Shown: in pieces, positions 1 through 9,526 of the stretch | Position numbering within the stretch: the first letter of the stretch is position 1 | Layout: each line of letters opens with the position of its first letter | DNA from: an uncultured Lachnospiraceae bacterium | GTDB taxonomy: Bacteria > Bacillota > Clostridia > Lachnospirales > Lachnospiraceae | Direction of reading: 5' to 3' | DNA: 64,000 nt | NCBI GenBank assembly: GCA_949878435.1 | Contig: CATLAK010000011.1 | Location: 1 to 64,000 of the forward strand | Program-made: the position numbers and the translations under genes | The notes under the pieces: model-generated | Database searches by the model: none | The model's input: only the letters and a program-made list of their open reading frames with translations | What the model was told of the DNA's origin: nothing

Positions 1-1037
1 GAAGTGCAGTTCCCAAAAGTCTCTCCTTCGATGGACATAATAGGATCCGGCAGATATACCTTTTCCAACGAATCACAGCCCCAAAATGCACCTCTTCCCA
101 AAGACTGGAGGGATTCGGGCAGGATTACCTCCTTCAGATTTTTACATTCACGAAATACTCTTTCACCCATGGTCTCAAGCTTATCGGGAAGGTCTATTCT
201 CTGCAGGGAACTGCAGCCTTCAAACGCACTATCATCCATGGTCTCAAGGTCATCGGGAAGATCGATCCCCCGCAGGGAACTACAGCCTGAAAACGCACTT
301 TTACCAATCGCCTGGATGGAATCAGGCATGGTCACTTTCCTCAGGGAAACACAGCCGCTGAACATATACGCGGGAATCGATTGTAATGACTCTGGTATGA
401 CCACCTGTGTCAGGGAAACGCAATCTTCGAATGTACCCCCATACACCAGCGAATCCGGCAGAGTTATCTGCTTTAAGGAACTGCAGCCTTCAAACGCACC
501 GCTGCCAATCCATTCAAGGGAACCCGGGAAATCAGCCTGCTTCAGGCTTATGCAATCTTTAAATGCCCACGTATAAATCTCCCGGAGGGAATTAGAAGCA
601 GAAAAATCCACTTCCGTTAAAGACTCACACCCACTAAATGCATCCTTACCGATACTCTGAAGCGAATCAGGCAGGTCTATCTCTGTTAAGGAATCACAGT
701 CATAAAATGCAGAATAACCAATGCGTTGAATGGAATCCGCAAGAATTACTTCCGTCAGACCATCCCACCCTTCAAACGCCTCATCGGCAATGGACGTACA
801 TCCATCTTCAATCACTACCTTATACGCATCGCCCCGATAGAATCTGTCTCTGTCAGCAAAGATCATCTCCCCCGTGCCGCTGATGGTCAGCACACCTTCC
901 TTAGAAGTCCAAGTCAGACCCGGTCCGCAGATGCCCGATCTCTCCTCTTCCTCCTGTGCACAGCCGGCAAGCAGGAATGCGGCAGCCAGACCCACTATAA
1001 GAATCCTGCATTTTTTCTTTATATCTTTTATTGTCAT
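1..1037 (-). CDS. Leucine-rich-repeat (BspA-type) lipoprotein, 3' end missing
   Basis: Runs off the left edge, open over all 345 visible codons. The N-terminus is a lipoprotein signal: basic start (KDIKKKCR), hydrophobic stretch, then lipobox LLAG-C near residue 25, followed by acidic residues. After a short beta domain (near GVLTISGTGEM) come repeated units of about 23 residues of the form SLTEIDLPDSLQSIG..AF..C, typical of the LRR_5/BspA family of surface proteins that fold as solenoids and usually bind other proteins. The start ATG overlaps the stop of the upstream gene (ATGA) and has GGAGGAG 7 nt before it, so it is co-transcribed and probably translationally coupled with the type VII secretion genes. 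A surface role next to the secretion system is inference. Confidence 0.85.
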   Translation of the reverse strand, partial: MTIKDIKKKCRILIVGLAAAFLLAGCAQEEEERSGICGPGLTWTSKEGVLTISGTGEMIFADRDRFYRGDAYKVVIEDGCTSIADEAFEGWDGLTEVILADSIQRIGYSAFYDCDSLTEIDLPDSLQSIGKDAFSGCESLTEVDFSASNSLREIYTWAFKDCISLKQADFPGSLEWIGSGAFEGCSSLKQITLPDSLVYGGTFEDCVSLTQVVIPESLQSIPAYMFSGCVSLRKVTMPDSIQAIGKSAFSGCSSLRGIDLPDDLETMDDSAFEGCSSLQRIDLPDKLETMGERVFRECKNLKEVILPESLQSLGRGAFWGCDSLEKVYLPDPIMSIEGETFGNCT

Positions 1038-3829
1038 TCGGTCTCTCCTCCTTCTGCCTGGATTTCATCTTCTTTTTTATCCAATTCCCTTCTGATTATA
1101 TCGCAGTTGAAGTAATTGAATTCTCCTATTTGATCTTTATAATCAGCCTGCAGATCCTCAATTGCCAGTTTTATTCTGTTAGGATCCATATCCGAAAGCG
1201 ACTGTACCGGACAGAGATTCCCTTTCTCATCCTGATACGCTTCACCAGAAAATACCAAATACTGGTCGTATAAATCTGTTTTGCTCTCTCCGGAGCCGTA
1301 GTCAAAATTAATTATTTTATCTGTAATATCATCTTTTATTCCCTCTTTCTCTTTGTCAGTCAAATCAGCAACAGCCGCCAGTCCTCTTTCTTCCAGCACT
1401 TTCATCTTTATCAGCGCATTTGCATCATATTCACCTGTCAGTATCAGCACCGGATTTTGATTATCATGCCTGTCATCCATGTATATGACCTGTACCCCGC
1501 CAAGTGCCGCTCTTATTTCATTTTCTGCTTCTTCTGCTTCTTCATACGCCTCCTTAACTGAAACAAAGTTTCCCACCATATCCGCTGCCGTTGCTCCCCG
1601 ATTTATCCACTTACTAAAATAAGTGGCTATTGTGATAACGCTGTCGGTTGCTGCCTTGGAAATCGCATGCTCTGCTGCCCTCGCCTTCTCATCAAAGTCT
1701 CTGGATGCAATTTGGCTGAATATATCACTCCCTGTCATTTTCCCGATTTTAACTGTCGCAATTATATTATTTATCTTTTCCTCATATAGTTTTGTGCAGT
1801 TTTTATCATCCCATCTAATTTCCTCCTTGTAAGAAAAAAGAACCCTGTTTAAATCTCCTTCCCGAGTTAAGCCATCCATACTATTACATAACCCCAACTC
1901 CGATATCCATCCATAACATTCCGCCCCATATGTTGAATGTGCAAATTCTCTGTCAGCCAATGCCGCATACAGGGATGTCATCTGTGCGCCCTGTGCAAAA
2001 TACGTCAGCTGTGCCTTCATGGGCTCGATATCTATTTTCCCCTCTTCATCATATATGACCTCTAGCTGTTTTCTTGCTTCTTCCATCTGGATTTCCCCTA
2101 ACGTCTGCAGCGCTTTAAGATATCCGTCTCGATGATTGACTGCAAATAGGCTTTCTCCTCCTGCCTTATACTCTTCATACGCCTTGTTAGAAGATTTTAC
2201 ATACAGCATCCCGTTAAGGAATTTTCTCATCTGATTGAGCTTCGGTTCTTCTCTAATCCTCATATTGTCATCATAGCTTACACCTTCGTCATACAAAGCA
2301 ACAGCATAACCGTAAAGTTCCGCTAAGGTATATGGGCTGAGTGCCTGCGGGTCGCTCTGGAATACCTTCCTGTAATCCTTTTCCGTATACGCCTTTGACA
2401 GATTTCCTATAAAGATTATATCTTCATCCGTATAGATGCATGACATCAGCGTCTGTATCTGTTCAGGTGAAAAATGTATACCCTCTCTATGCAGATTGGC
2501 AATTCCTTCTGCTCCCACTACCTTATTCATATCCACGGAGGCAAGCTCTACTTTCCCATTTTCTGTATCGAACACCGCCACCAGTTTCCCGTCTACTGTC
2601 TTAAATGACAGTGCAACGGCATATTCCGGTTCTGAACAGCAGCTAGGCAATACTTTGCGCGTGCTTGTTGCATATTTGCTCCTGCGCTGAAGGGAATAAT
2701 ACGCCAATCCTTCTTCCTCCGGTTTCAATTCCTTTAGCATGCATTTTACTTTCCAACTATCCATCCATACTTCATAGCAATAGGTCGTCTCATACGTATC
2801 TCCCATTAAATCTGCGTTCTTCCAGATTAATTTTTCCCGTTTTAATTTGTTATAGATTTCCGATGCAATCTCCTCGTTACCTGTCTCTTCACTATGGACA
2901 AGGATTTTTGCTGCCACATAACTCTGCCCCGCACTCCATATGCCATTGCCCAGACTATCCACTATTTTTATAAGGTCATCTGTCGCTTCATTCTCGAACA
3001 GTCCGGCAAGTATGTCATCTATCGCCTTCCTATCTTCGTCTGTCAGGCTTCCGCTTGGCTTATTTATATACTCATAGAGCATCTCCATCTGAAATTCGGA
3101 AAGCTCGCTCTCCCTGTCCTGCACCTTCTTGATTCTTGCATCAATATTCCCATACGCCAGGCTGCTCCTCTGCGCGCTTTCCGGCGTCATGAAAGTATCA
3201 TAGATTCCAGCAAGCGCCGCCGCCAGTTCCCTGTCCGTAGTCTCCACGAAATCCCCATAGTTCTCCAGATTCCTTCTGTGTGCTCCCAGCCGTTCGATCT
3301 TATCGCATTCCGCCCTCACTGCCAATGTATATGATTCCACATCGAAAGAAACCACCTCCAGATCCAGCACCCTTTCTATGGCGTAAGTGGACTGGCGGAT
3401 GTCCTCCCCCAGATTTTCCGCCTCCGTGCACATATCCATTAGCCCCATCACCGCATCATAGTCGCAGAACAGATTCCCCGGAATTTCCTTGTTGTCATTT
3501 ACTGCCCCGTTGGCGCCGCCTTCCAGCGCGTCCGGGAAGTGCTGGCAGTAATCCTTGCAGAATCTGGCATTCTCAAGTCCCTGCGCCAGTGCACGCTCCA
3601 TTGCGCCTGCATTCCGGCAGATATCCCCTACCTTATCCTCCAGAAACTTTCCCATCTGCTCCTGCAGGGTATCTGCATCCTCCCCCATGTAATTGTCCTT
3701 AAGACCTGTCATGGTGGTCTTCACATCTTCTATCACGGCTTCCACATCCATTGCGGTTGCCTTGCAGGTCTCCACTGCTTCCTTCATCCTGTCCAGATTC
3801 ATTTTGACCTGGCTATTATTCTGTCCCAT
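1034..3829 (-). CDS. Large T7SS-associated protein with WXG100-like N-terminal domain
   Basis: 931 residues, no signal peptide or clear membrane segment. The first ~100 residues are helical, with a hairpin turn NYMGED near residues 46-51 in place of the classical W-x-G of WXG100/LXG proteins, flanked by heptad-like helices. The remainder is mixed alpha/beta with no toxin fold that I recognise. It follows EssC and a small helical protein at 2-nt spacing, which is the arrangement of LXG effectors with their helical partners in Firmicutes. It could be a secreted effector or a structural/surface component of the system. The C-terminus is very acidic (EDEIQAEGGETE). RBS GGAAGG lies 9 nt before the ATG. 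Family membership of the C-terminal 800 residues is unknown to me. Confidence 0.8.
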   Translation of the reverse strand: MGQNNSQVKMNLDRMKEAVETCKATAMDVEAVIEDVKTTMTGLKDNYMGEDADTLQEQMGKFLEDKVGDICRNAGAMERALAQGLENARFCKDYCQHFPDALEGGANGAVNDNKEIPGNLFCDYDAVMGLMDMCTEAENLGEDIRQSTYAIERVLDLEVVSFDVESYTLAVRAECDKIERLGAHRRNLENYGDFVETTDRELAAALAGIYDTFMTPESAQRSSLAYGNIDARIKKVQDRESELSEFQMEMLYEYINKPSGSLTDEDRKAIDDILAGLFENEATDDLIKIVDSLGNGIWSAGQSYVAAKILVHSEETGNEEIASEIYNKLKREKLIWKNADLMGDTYETTYCYEVWMDSWKVKCMLKELKPEEEGLAYYSLQRRSKYATSTRKVLPSCCSEPEYAVALSFKTVDGKLVAVFDTENGKVELASVDMNKVVGAEGIANLHREGIHFSPEQIQTLMSCIYTDEDIIFIGNLSKAYTEKDYRKVFQSDPQALSPYTLAELYGYAVALYDEGVSYDDNMRIREEPKLNQMRKFLNGMLYVKSSNKAYEEYKAGGESLFAVNHRDGYLKALQTLGEIQMEEARKQLEVIYDEEGKIDIEPMKAQLTYFAQGAQMTSLYAALADREFAHSTYGAECYGWISELGLCNSMDGLTREGDLNRVLFSYKEEIRWDDKNCTKLYEEKINNIIATVKIGKMTGSDIFSQIASRDFDEKARAAEHAISKAATDSVITIATYFSKWINRGATAADMVGNFVSVKEAYEEAEEAENEIRAALGGVQVIYMDDRHDNQNPVLILTGEYDANALIKMKVLEERGLAAVADLTDKEKEGIKDDITDKIINFDYGSGESKTDLYDQYLVFSGEAYQDEKGNLCPVQSLSDMDPNRIKLAIEDLQADYKDQIGEFNYFNCDIIRRELDKKEDEIQAEGGETE

Positions 3830-3831
3830 TC

Positions 3832-4191
3832 TTATGCACCTTCCCCTTCCGACTGGCTCTGCATCCTGCGCATTCTCTCACGCTCGTGATGATCCCTGTC
3901 TCTTCTGTGATAATCTGCTTTCTTCTGCTGGGCTTCCCCGATCTTGCTCATAATGGCTGCCCCCAGCCTATCCCGGGCAGGTCTTAATTCAGCGTCCAGC
4001 TTATCCACTGCCGCCTCGATCTCATCTATATTGTTCGCTTCATAAGCAGCGCATTCCCTGCTCTTGATTGTCTGTATCTGGCTCTCCAGCGCGTCATTCG
4101 TCCCGTTCTTTCTCTCATTGATTCTGTATGCCTCTTCCAGCTTGGCAATATCCCTTTCGTACGCCCTGATCAGGCTGCAATAACATGGCAT
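3832..4191 (-). CDS. Small helical T7SS partner protein (DUF5082/Lap-like)
   Basis: About 119 residues, predicted almost entirely alpha-helical and rich in charged residues, with a His/Arg-rich tail (DRDHHERERMRRMQ). In Firmicutes, small helical proteins of the DUF5082 (YwqH-like) type are encoded directly upstream of LXG-type effectors and act as targeting partners. Size, position and composition fit that role, but sequence similarity is not certain by eye. Start chosen at the second ATG (4191), where GGGAGG has 8-nt spacing; the ATG two codons earlier would have only 3 nt. Its TAA is 2 nt before the ATG of the 931-residue gene. Confidence 0.7.
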   Translation of the reverse strand: MPCYCSLIRAYERDIAKLEEAYRINERKNGTNDALESQIQTIKSRECAAYEANNIDEIEAAVDKLDAELRPARDRLGAAIMSKIGEAQQKKADYHRRDRDHHERERMRRMQSQSEGEGA

Positions 4192-4239
4192 TTTCATTTC
4201 CTCCCTTTTTCAACTGATTTGCATCTTAGACTGTTATTT

Positions 4240-7200
4240 CTACTTTCTTTCCCACAAAGGCGTCTTTATCTTTGACAGATTGGTTCCTTCAATCAGGTAA
4301 GCGTCTCCCACTTCCAGATTCTTGGCATATTCCCGTCCCACGTTAGCCGGAATCTCCAATAACCTCTGCTCTCCGATATTCTGGAATATGAACACATTCA
4401 TGCCGTCCCTCACCGTCTTGATTGTGAGCGGCATGTTGAAATTCAGGCTGACATTGGGCAGCTTCCCTAAAATCAGGGACATGCCCAGCCCCCGGTACTG
4501 ACCCACCATCTTATTGTAAAGCCCCTGTGCCTTAAGATTCTCGCCCAGCAACTTATAAGCCTCCGCCGAGTTGATCAAAAGGACGAGCTGGTCTTTGGGT
4601 CCCTCCTGGGCTTTGCCATCCATCATCCTTTGGTATCGCTCTTCCAATATCTGAACCATTTCCGCCACATATTCCATCACCTGCGCCGGGTTATAGGAAT
4701 ACTGCACGATATCCGGGTATGCCCCCCACAGATCCAGCTTCCGGCTGATGTGGTCCACGATCCTGATCTGTACCGGCTCCTCTTTCGCATGATCCACAAG
4801 GGACTGGATTACATACTTCACAAAGTTGGTGCTTCCCACATGCTCTTTTTCAAGAATGCCCCATACATTATTTTCCAAAAGAGATATCCGCTTGATTTCA
4901 ATACTCAGATAATCCACGCCCACGGCAATGGTATACGGCAGTCTCGTCTTGCCGTCCGTGCCTGCCAGCGCATCCTTGCTCCGCAGATATTCACCGGTAA
5001 CGATTTCAGGAAGGACCTCCATTCTGGCGGCACTGCTTCCCTTGTACTTCTCGTTGACGGCGGCAATGAATCTGTCAATCTCCTCCATCTTTTCGTTTTC
5101 CTTCTCTGCTTCAAAGGCGGCAAAGCACTGCCCCTCATACACTTCTTTATCGATCTCGGTGATGAACCGTCCCGGCGTATTGTCCGGCTTGATTTTGCAC
5201 CGGTCGAATACCTGACCATATACCGCCGCGTCTGTGGCGTACAGCGCCAGCCGCTTCCCAAAGTTGGCAATCATGCGCATCCCCATGGCATTTGCCTGCA
5301 TGCTGGTCGCCACGATCGTGATTCCCACCGCGATTCCCTCCCGGCTGAGGGTGAGGAAGGCTTCCTCATACTTGGGAAAAAGTTCCCTAAATACAGCCAT
5401 ATTGTCCAGCATCAAAATGATCTGCGGCAGATCCTGGGTACCGCTTTCCCGGTACACAGAATAGGAGCCGAAACCTTTTTCCGACAGCAGGTCCTTACGC
5501 CGGTTCAGCTCCTCCATAATCATCTTCATGAAGCTCTTCATGGTATCATCTTCCCGCAGCGTGACCACGCCGCTCACATGGGCAAGCCGGTCGAACCGCT
5601 TTAACACCATGGAGGCAAAATCCAGAAGATAAAAATTGACGCTCTCCGGCGGATATAGTTCCGCAGCCGCCCTTAATATGACCTGTAGCACATTGGTCTT
5701 TCCTGACTGGGTGGCGCCCACCACCAGCACATTGCTCTGGGTCAGATTAAGTTCCGTGACTGCCTGCAGCTGCCTTGAAGGGTTGTCGTAATATCCCAGC
5801 GGGATGCACACGTCGCTTTCCGCCTTTTCATAACCGGACAGGGTAAAGGGAATATGCTCCGCAAGGGGCGGCAGACAGATATCCGGCAGTTTCTCGATCT
5901 TGCTTTTCCTGCAGAAATCCGCAATGTAATCCACCAGCGCGTCAAGCTGCGTCACATCCGAATCGCTTTCCGGTCTTTTCTGCTCAAAGACCGGCAGCCT
6001 GTTTCCGCAGATATCCACCCTGCTGATGGTAAACTCCTTGATATCCCCCACATTTTCCCTTGGAACGACCGCACCGCTGTAGCCGGACTGGAACAATAGG
6101 AAGAGTTCATTATTTCCCACCTGCAGATATGCCCGCCCGGGCTCCCTGATTTCCGCCGCAAGGGGCGATTTCAACACTTCGTTGCTGTCTTCCTTGGTCT
6201 GCACCCGCAGGCAGAGCTTGAAATTGGAATTGCTCCAGATCTGTTCGTTGACCACGCCCGCAGGCTTCTGGGTCGCCAGAATCAGATGCACCCCAAGGCT
6301 TCTGCCGATCCGCGCCGCACTGATCAGTTCCTTCATGAACTCCGGCTGCTCGCTCTTTAACTCTGCAAATTCGTCCACAATCAAAATCAGATGGGGCAGT
6401 GGCTTTTCCGCTTTGCCCGCCTTAAAGAGCTTGATATATTCGTCGATATGGTTCACCTCATGCTGGGCGAACAGTTCCTGTCTTTTTAAAAGTTCCGCAC
6501 GGATGGACATGAGGGAGCGGTCGATCTGCTTCCCGTCGATGTTGGTGATCGCTCCGTTTAAGTGGGGCAGCGCTTTGAACTGGTTCACCATTCCGCCGCC
6601 TTTAAAGTCGATGATGATAAAGCCCACCTCATAAGGATGGAACAGAGTCGCCATGGACAAAATATAACTCTGCAGAATCTCACTCTTGCCCGATCCGGTA
6701 GTCCCTGCCACCAGACCGTGGGGACCGTGGAATTTCTCATGCAGATCCAGATACACTGTTTCATCACCGCTCTTGACCCCCAAAGGCGCTGCCATGGACT
6801 CATAAATCTTAGAACTGCTCCACCGTTTCCCAAGATTTAACTGTGTCACCGAAGAGATATGCATCAGTTCAAACAGGGTGATATTTTTGGTCAGCCTGCT
6901 TTCCAGATTGGTCTCCTCCACATACACGCAGCTCATTTTCAGAGCCGCCTCCTCTGCTTCCTTTGCCGTAATATGAGGATAAGAAAAGTGACGGATATCC
7001 TCGCCGTTTTTGGCATCCTGAATATAGCCGGTAAAGTTTCCGCTGCTTAAAAAGACCCTGGCTTCACATGCTTTATTTAAAAATTCCGGATATTCCTCAA
7101 AGAAAAGGAAGGTGAATCCCAGCTCTTTCGCCTGTTTAAAGTACTTATTGATGGGATGGTCGCCCAGCCCGCTGTCCCTGTATGCGAAAACCACATGGTG

Positions 7201-8787
7201 CGCCTCAAACCCTTTCCTTCCCTCTCTTGCAGACAATTCCGTGTAGAGATACTCAAGGAGCTGCCCGCTGCTCTTTTCATCACAGCCGATATTCCTTCTT
7301 TCCAGCCCCTCATTGTTCACATTCTGCAGCCACCTCACCCATTGAAAATAGGGGATATCCTCCTCATGTATAAAAAGGCTGAACTTCACATCATTGAAAT
7401 AATGGGAAATGGACAAAGTCATCATGAGATTTTTCAGCATCTGGTAGAGCCTGCCCCGCTCCCCCACGATGCCCACCGCACTTTTATCCTTTAACTCCAG
7501 CATCACAGGCATATTTTCAGCATATCGATACTTGTCGTGAATCATCTCGGGATAGTCCATCAGCGGGTCTTCCACGTCCACATACTCCTGCTTCTTGAAA
7601 TCCACCTGATTTTCTGCTCCCACCTTGCCGGTTCCCATATAACAGGACAAAAAATCTCCGTCCTCCGGGCGCCTTTCAAACAACCTGGCATCGAAATCGC
7701 TGACAAAGGATAGCTGTTCCGCCAAAGAAGGGCACTTCTGCCTTGCAATCCTTTGCTCCTTTTCCCGAAGACGGATGATTTTTTCCTCAGAACCTGCAAT
7801 ATATTGATTGTACTTTTCTACTCTGTTTTTCATGCGAAGCAAATACTCTTTGCCCTGATGCTTATAATTCCATACCGCCATCACGCCGCTGACCAGCATC
7901 ATTCCCGCACTGTAGACCGCATAAATAGCGCTCCTGCCCATAAACAGGCGCATGACCATCATGAACATCATGGAGACCATCACCGGCATGATCGTCATCA
8001 CCAGATTCTTACCGGGATTTCCGGTAAACTCCTTGGGCGGCAGCACCTCGATCTTCTCTGAGGGCATCTCATACATCTGCCGCACGCTCCTTATAAAGAC
8101 CGGATAGGTCATATGATTCTTTGCGGTATGTACCACTTCCGCAAACAGACCGGTGCTCACCGGCATCTGCTCCGAAAAATAAAGCCAACCATCACAAAAA
8201 TAAAAGCTGTGTCCATTCACGGAACAGAAGTCATGATTGTGAATCTGGATCTTTTCCTGCCTCACCTGACAGCCGTTTAAAGATACCCCCAGAAAACTTC
8301 CCTTAAGCCCGGCTTCGTATCCCTCCCCGCTCTGCGAAAGGATCACCTCCGTGTCCTTCACCGCAGGGTCCAGAATACGGATGGTGCTGGTGGCGCACCC
8401 GCCGATCCGAAAGGTGTTAATCTGGCGGCAGTCAATCCTTTTATTGTAATCACTTGCCGTTTCTTCAAAATAAAATCCGAAGTAAAGGGAGAAAAGCTCC
8501 TGCCCGCTCCTTGCATTGATCACCTTAAGGTCATCTCCGGGGCGGATGGTATCTGCTGCAAAAGTCCTTCCCGTTCCGTCCTGAAAGCAGATCTTTTCCG
8601 AACATGCAATCTTCCACGCTGCCTCTTCGGCAGACAATCTGATGGAAAAGTCCACTTCAAATTTCTCCTGCACGAACCGAAGCTGCGCATGCGCATCCGT
8701 GCCCATATGAAAATCTGAAGCAAACGCCCCTAAGAACGGTACCTCCTTGTACAGTCCTTTTCGGTAAATGATTATTTTGTTTTTCAT
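4240..8787 (-). CDS. essC: Type VII secretion ATPase EssC (FtsK/SpoIIIE family)
   Basis: 1515 residues, the normal size for T7SSb EssC, the membrane motor that recognises and exports WXG100/LXG substrates. Order: FHA-like beta domains (about 1-230), two membrane segments (about 260-315), then three tandem ATPase domains. D1 has Walker A GTTGSGKS near residue 692 and Walker B LILIVDEFAEL. D2 has GATQSGKT near 1023 and Walker B LILMLDN-like residues. D3 (about 1300 onward) has a degenerate P-loop (ILEKEHVGSTNF) and a Walker B without the acidic pair (LVLLINS), as usual for the regulatory third domain. First gene of the visible cluster. No EsxA, EsaA, EssA or EssB gene is in the window. Confidence 0.95.
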   Translation of the reverse strand: MKNKIIIYRKGLYKEVPFLGAFASDFHMGTDAHAQLRFVQEKFEVDFSIRLSAEEAAWKIACSEKICFQDGTGRTFAADTIRPGDDLKVINARSGQELFSLYFGFYFEETASDYNKRIDCRQINTFRIGGCATSTIRILDPAVKDTEVILSQSGEGYEAGLKGSFLGVSLNGCQVRQEKIQIHNHDFCSVNGHSFYFCDGWLYFSEQMPVSTGLFAEVVHTAKNHMTYPVFIRSVRQMYEMPSEKIEVLPPKEFTGNPGKNLVMTIMPVMVSMMFMMVMRLFMGRSAIYAVYSAGMMLVSGVMAVWNYKHQGKEYLLRMKNRVEKYNQYIAGSEEKIIRLREKEQRIARQKCPSLAEQLSFVSDFDARLFERRPEDGDFLSCYMGTGKVGAENQVDFKKQEYVDVEDPLMDYPEMIHDKYRYAENMPVMLELKDKSAVGIVGERGRLYQMLKNLMMTLSISHYFNDVKFSLFIHEEDIPYFQWVRWLQNVNNEGLERRNIGCDEKSSGQLLEYLYTELSAREGRKGFEAHHVVFAYRDSGLGDHPINKYFKQAKELGFTFLFFEEYPEFLNKACEARVFLSSGNFTGYIQDAKNGEDIRHFSYPHITAKEAEEAALKMSCVYVEETNLESRLTKNITLFELMHISSVTQLNLGKRWSSSKIYESMAAPLGVKSGDETVYLDLHEKFHGPHGLVAGTTGSGKSEILQSYILSMATLFHPYEVGFIIIDFKGGGMVNQFKALPHLNGAITNIDGKQIDRSLMSIRAELLKRQELFAQHEVNHIDEYIKLFKAGKAEKPLPHLILIVDEFAELKSEQPEFMKELISAARIGRSLGVHLILATQKPAGVVNEQIWSNSNFKLCLRVQTKEDSNEVLKSPLAAEIREPGRAYLQVGNNELFLLFQSGYSGAVVPRENVGDIKEFTISRVDICGNRLPVFEQKRPESDSDVTQLDALVDYIADFCRKSKIEKLPDICLPPLAEHIPFTLSGYEKAESDVCIPLGYYDNPSRQLQAVTELNLTQSNVLVVGATQSGKTNVLQVILRAAAELYPPESVNFYLLDFASMVLKRFDRLAHVSGVVTLREDDTMKSFMKMIMEELNRRKDLLSEKGFGSYSVYRESGTQDLPQIILMLDNMAVFRELFPKYEEAFLTLSREGIAVGITIVATSMQANAMGMRMIANFGKRLALYATDAAVYGQVFDRCKIKPDNTPGRFITEIDKEVYEGQCFAAFEAEKENEKMEEIDRFIAAVNEKYKGSSAARMEVLPEIVTGEYLRSKDALAGTDGKTRLPYTIAVGVDYLSIEIKRISLLENNVWGILEKEHVGSTNFVKYVIQSLVDHAKEEPVQIRIVDHISRKLDLWGAYPDIVQYSYNPAQVMEYVAEMVQILEERYQRMMDGKAQEGPKDQLVLLINSAEAYKLLGENLKAQGLYNKMVGQYRGLGMSLILGKLPNVSLNFNMPLTIKTVRDGMNVFIFQNIGEQRLLEIPANVGREYAKNLEVGDAYLIEGTNLSKIKTPLWERK

Positions 8788-8866
8788 CCCTGTAATCTTC
8801 CCCTCATACTTGACGCCAAAGCGCCTTTATCTTGTCGTTTCCATATTTTTCAAAAAACTATTTTCT

Positions 8867-8896
8867 ATTCTACATTAAAGCGTACCGAATTGTCAT
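8867..8896 (-). promoter_or_regulatory. Possible promoter of the essC cluster
   Basis: On the minus strand ATGACA (8896-8891), an 18-nt spacer and TAGAAT (8872-8867), about 80 nt upstream of the essC start in very AT-rich DNA. Both boxes are only near-consensus, so this is tentative. The rest of the gap to 9102 shows no ORF or clear RNA structure. Confidence 0.35.
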
Positions 8897-9102
8897 GTAC
8901 TTTTTTAAAATTGGTACTAATTTCTCTGTTTTTTAAATCTATTTTCTTACTTTTTGCATTAACATGTACAATTATTACTTTTTATATTACCTATAGGTAT
9001 AATAAATTATCCTTTGATGGAACAAAAGTACACTTCTCCCCGTTACTCGCGGCAATCGCCAAGTGCCTGCAAACAGTCACTTAGCTCGTTTTTCACAGAA
9101 AT

Positions 9103-9145
9103 AAAAAATCTGCGGAAACATCCTTGCCCAATGTCTCCACAGATT
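9103..9145 (-). terminator. Intrinsic terminator after the TIGR04076 gene
   Basis: Minus strand: AATCTGTGGA-GACAT pairs with ATGTT-TCCGCAGATT and is followed by a run of T. It lies about 100 nt after the stop at 9243, at the end of the operon read from 10984 down to 9243. Confidence 0.7.
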
Positions 9146-9242
9146 CTTATTCCTCTTCTATTATTCAACTACTGCAAATACGCTACTCTACAGTTGACAA
9201 CGCCTCAATTCCAAAAATCACAGGCCGTATCCCGTCTGTACA

Positions 9243-9503
9243 TCAGACAACCGTTTGCCCCTCCTTCTTATTCCATGGCGTAAATGAAGCTCCCGCAGAA
9301 ACCGCGCTCACACTTTGATAGATATCAATCCATGCCCATGGGCAAAACCCTTCTGGCATTTCTGCATTCCCCTGAAAAATAAATTCATCCCCCGCTTCCA
9401 GCAATGGACAGGGACCAACTGCTTCTCCCTCTGTAAGGAAATGCTCCGCCAGCTCCGCATAAAATTCCTTCTTCAACACGGTAATTTTTACTTTTTTTGC
9501 CAT
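9243..9503 (-). CDS. TIGR04076 family protein
   Basis: 86 residues from the ATG at 9503, which has GGAGG 5 nt upstream; an in-frame ATG nine codons earlier lacks a good site. The sequence has the family marks: MAKKVKITVLKK start, a G-x-CP motif (VGPCPLLEAGDEF), and FCPWAWIDIYQSV near residues 52-64. Proteins of this family are small cysteine-containing proteins of unknown function, common in Clostridia, often near redox genes. Follows the DHH phosphoesterase gene by 23 nt. Confidence 0.85.
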   Translation of the reverse strand: MAKKVKITVLKKEFYAELAEHFLTEGEAVGPCPLLEAGDEFIFQGNAEMPEGFCPWAWIDIYQSVSAVSAGASFTPWNKKEGQTVV

Positions 9504-9526
9504 ACGCCCTCCATTATTTTCTGAAA

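Noticed and set aside
4..576. 190-residue plus-strand ORF with repeats
   Set aside because: Antisense of the leucine-rich repeats of the lipoprotein gene; the repetition comes from the real gene on the minus strand.
4630..5604. 324-residue ORF on the plus strand
   Set aside because: Antisense shadow of essC; no RBS and His/Pro-rich composition typical of reverse-frame reading.
8897..9102. Missing EsxA or small RNA upstream of essC
   Set aside because: AT-rich, no ORF with RBS, no WXG motif and no clear structure.
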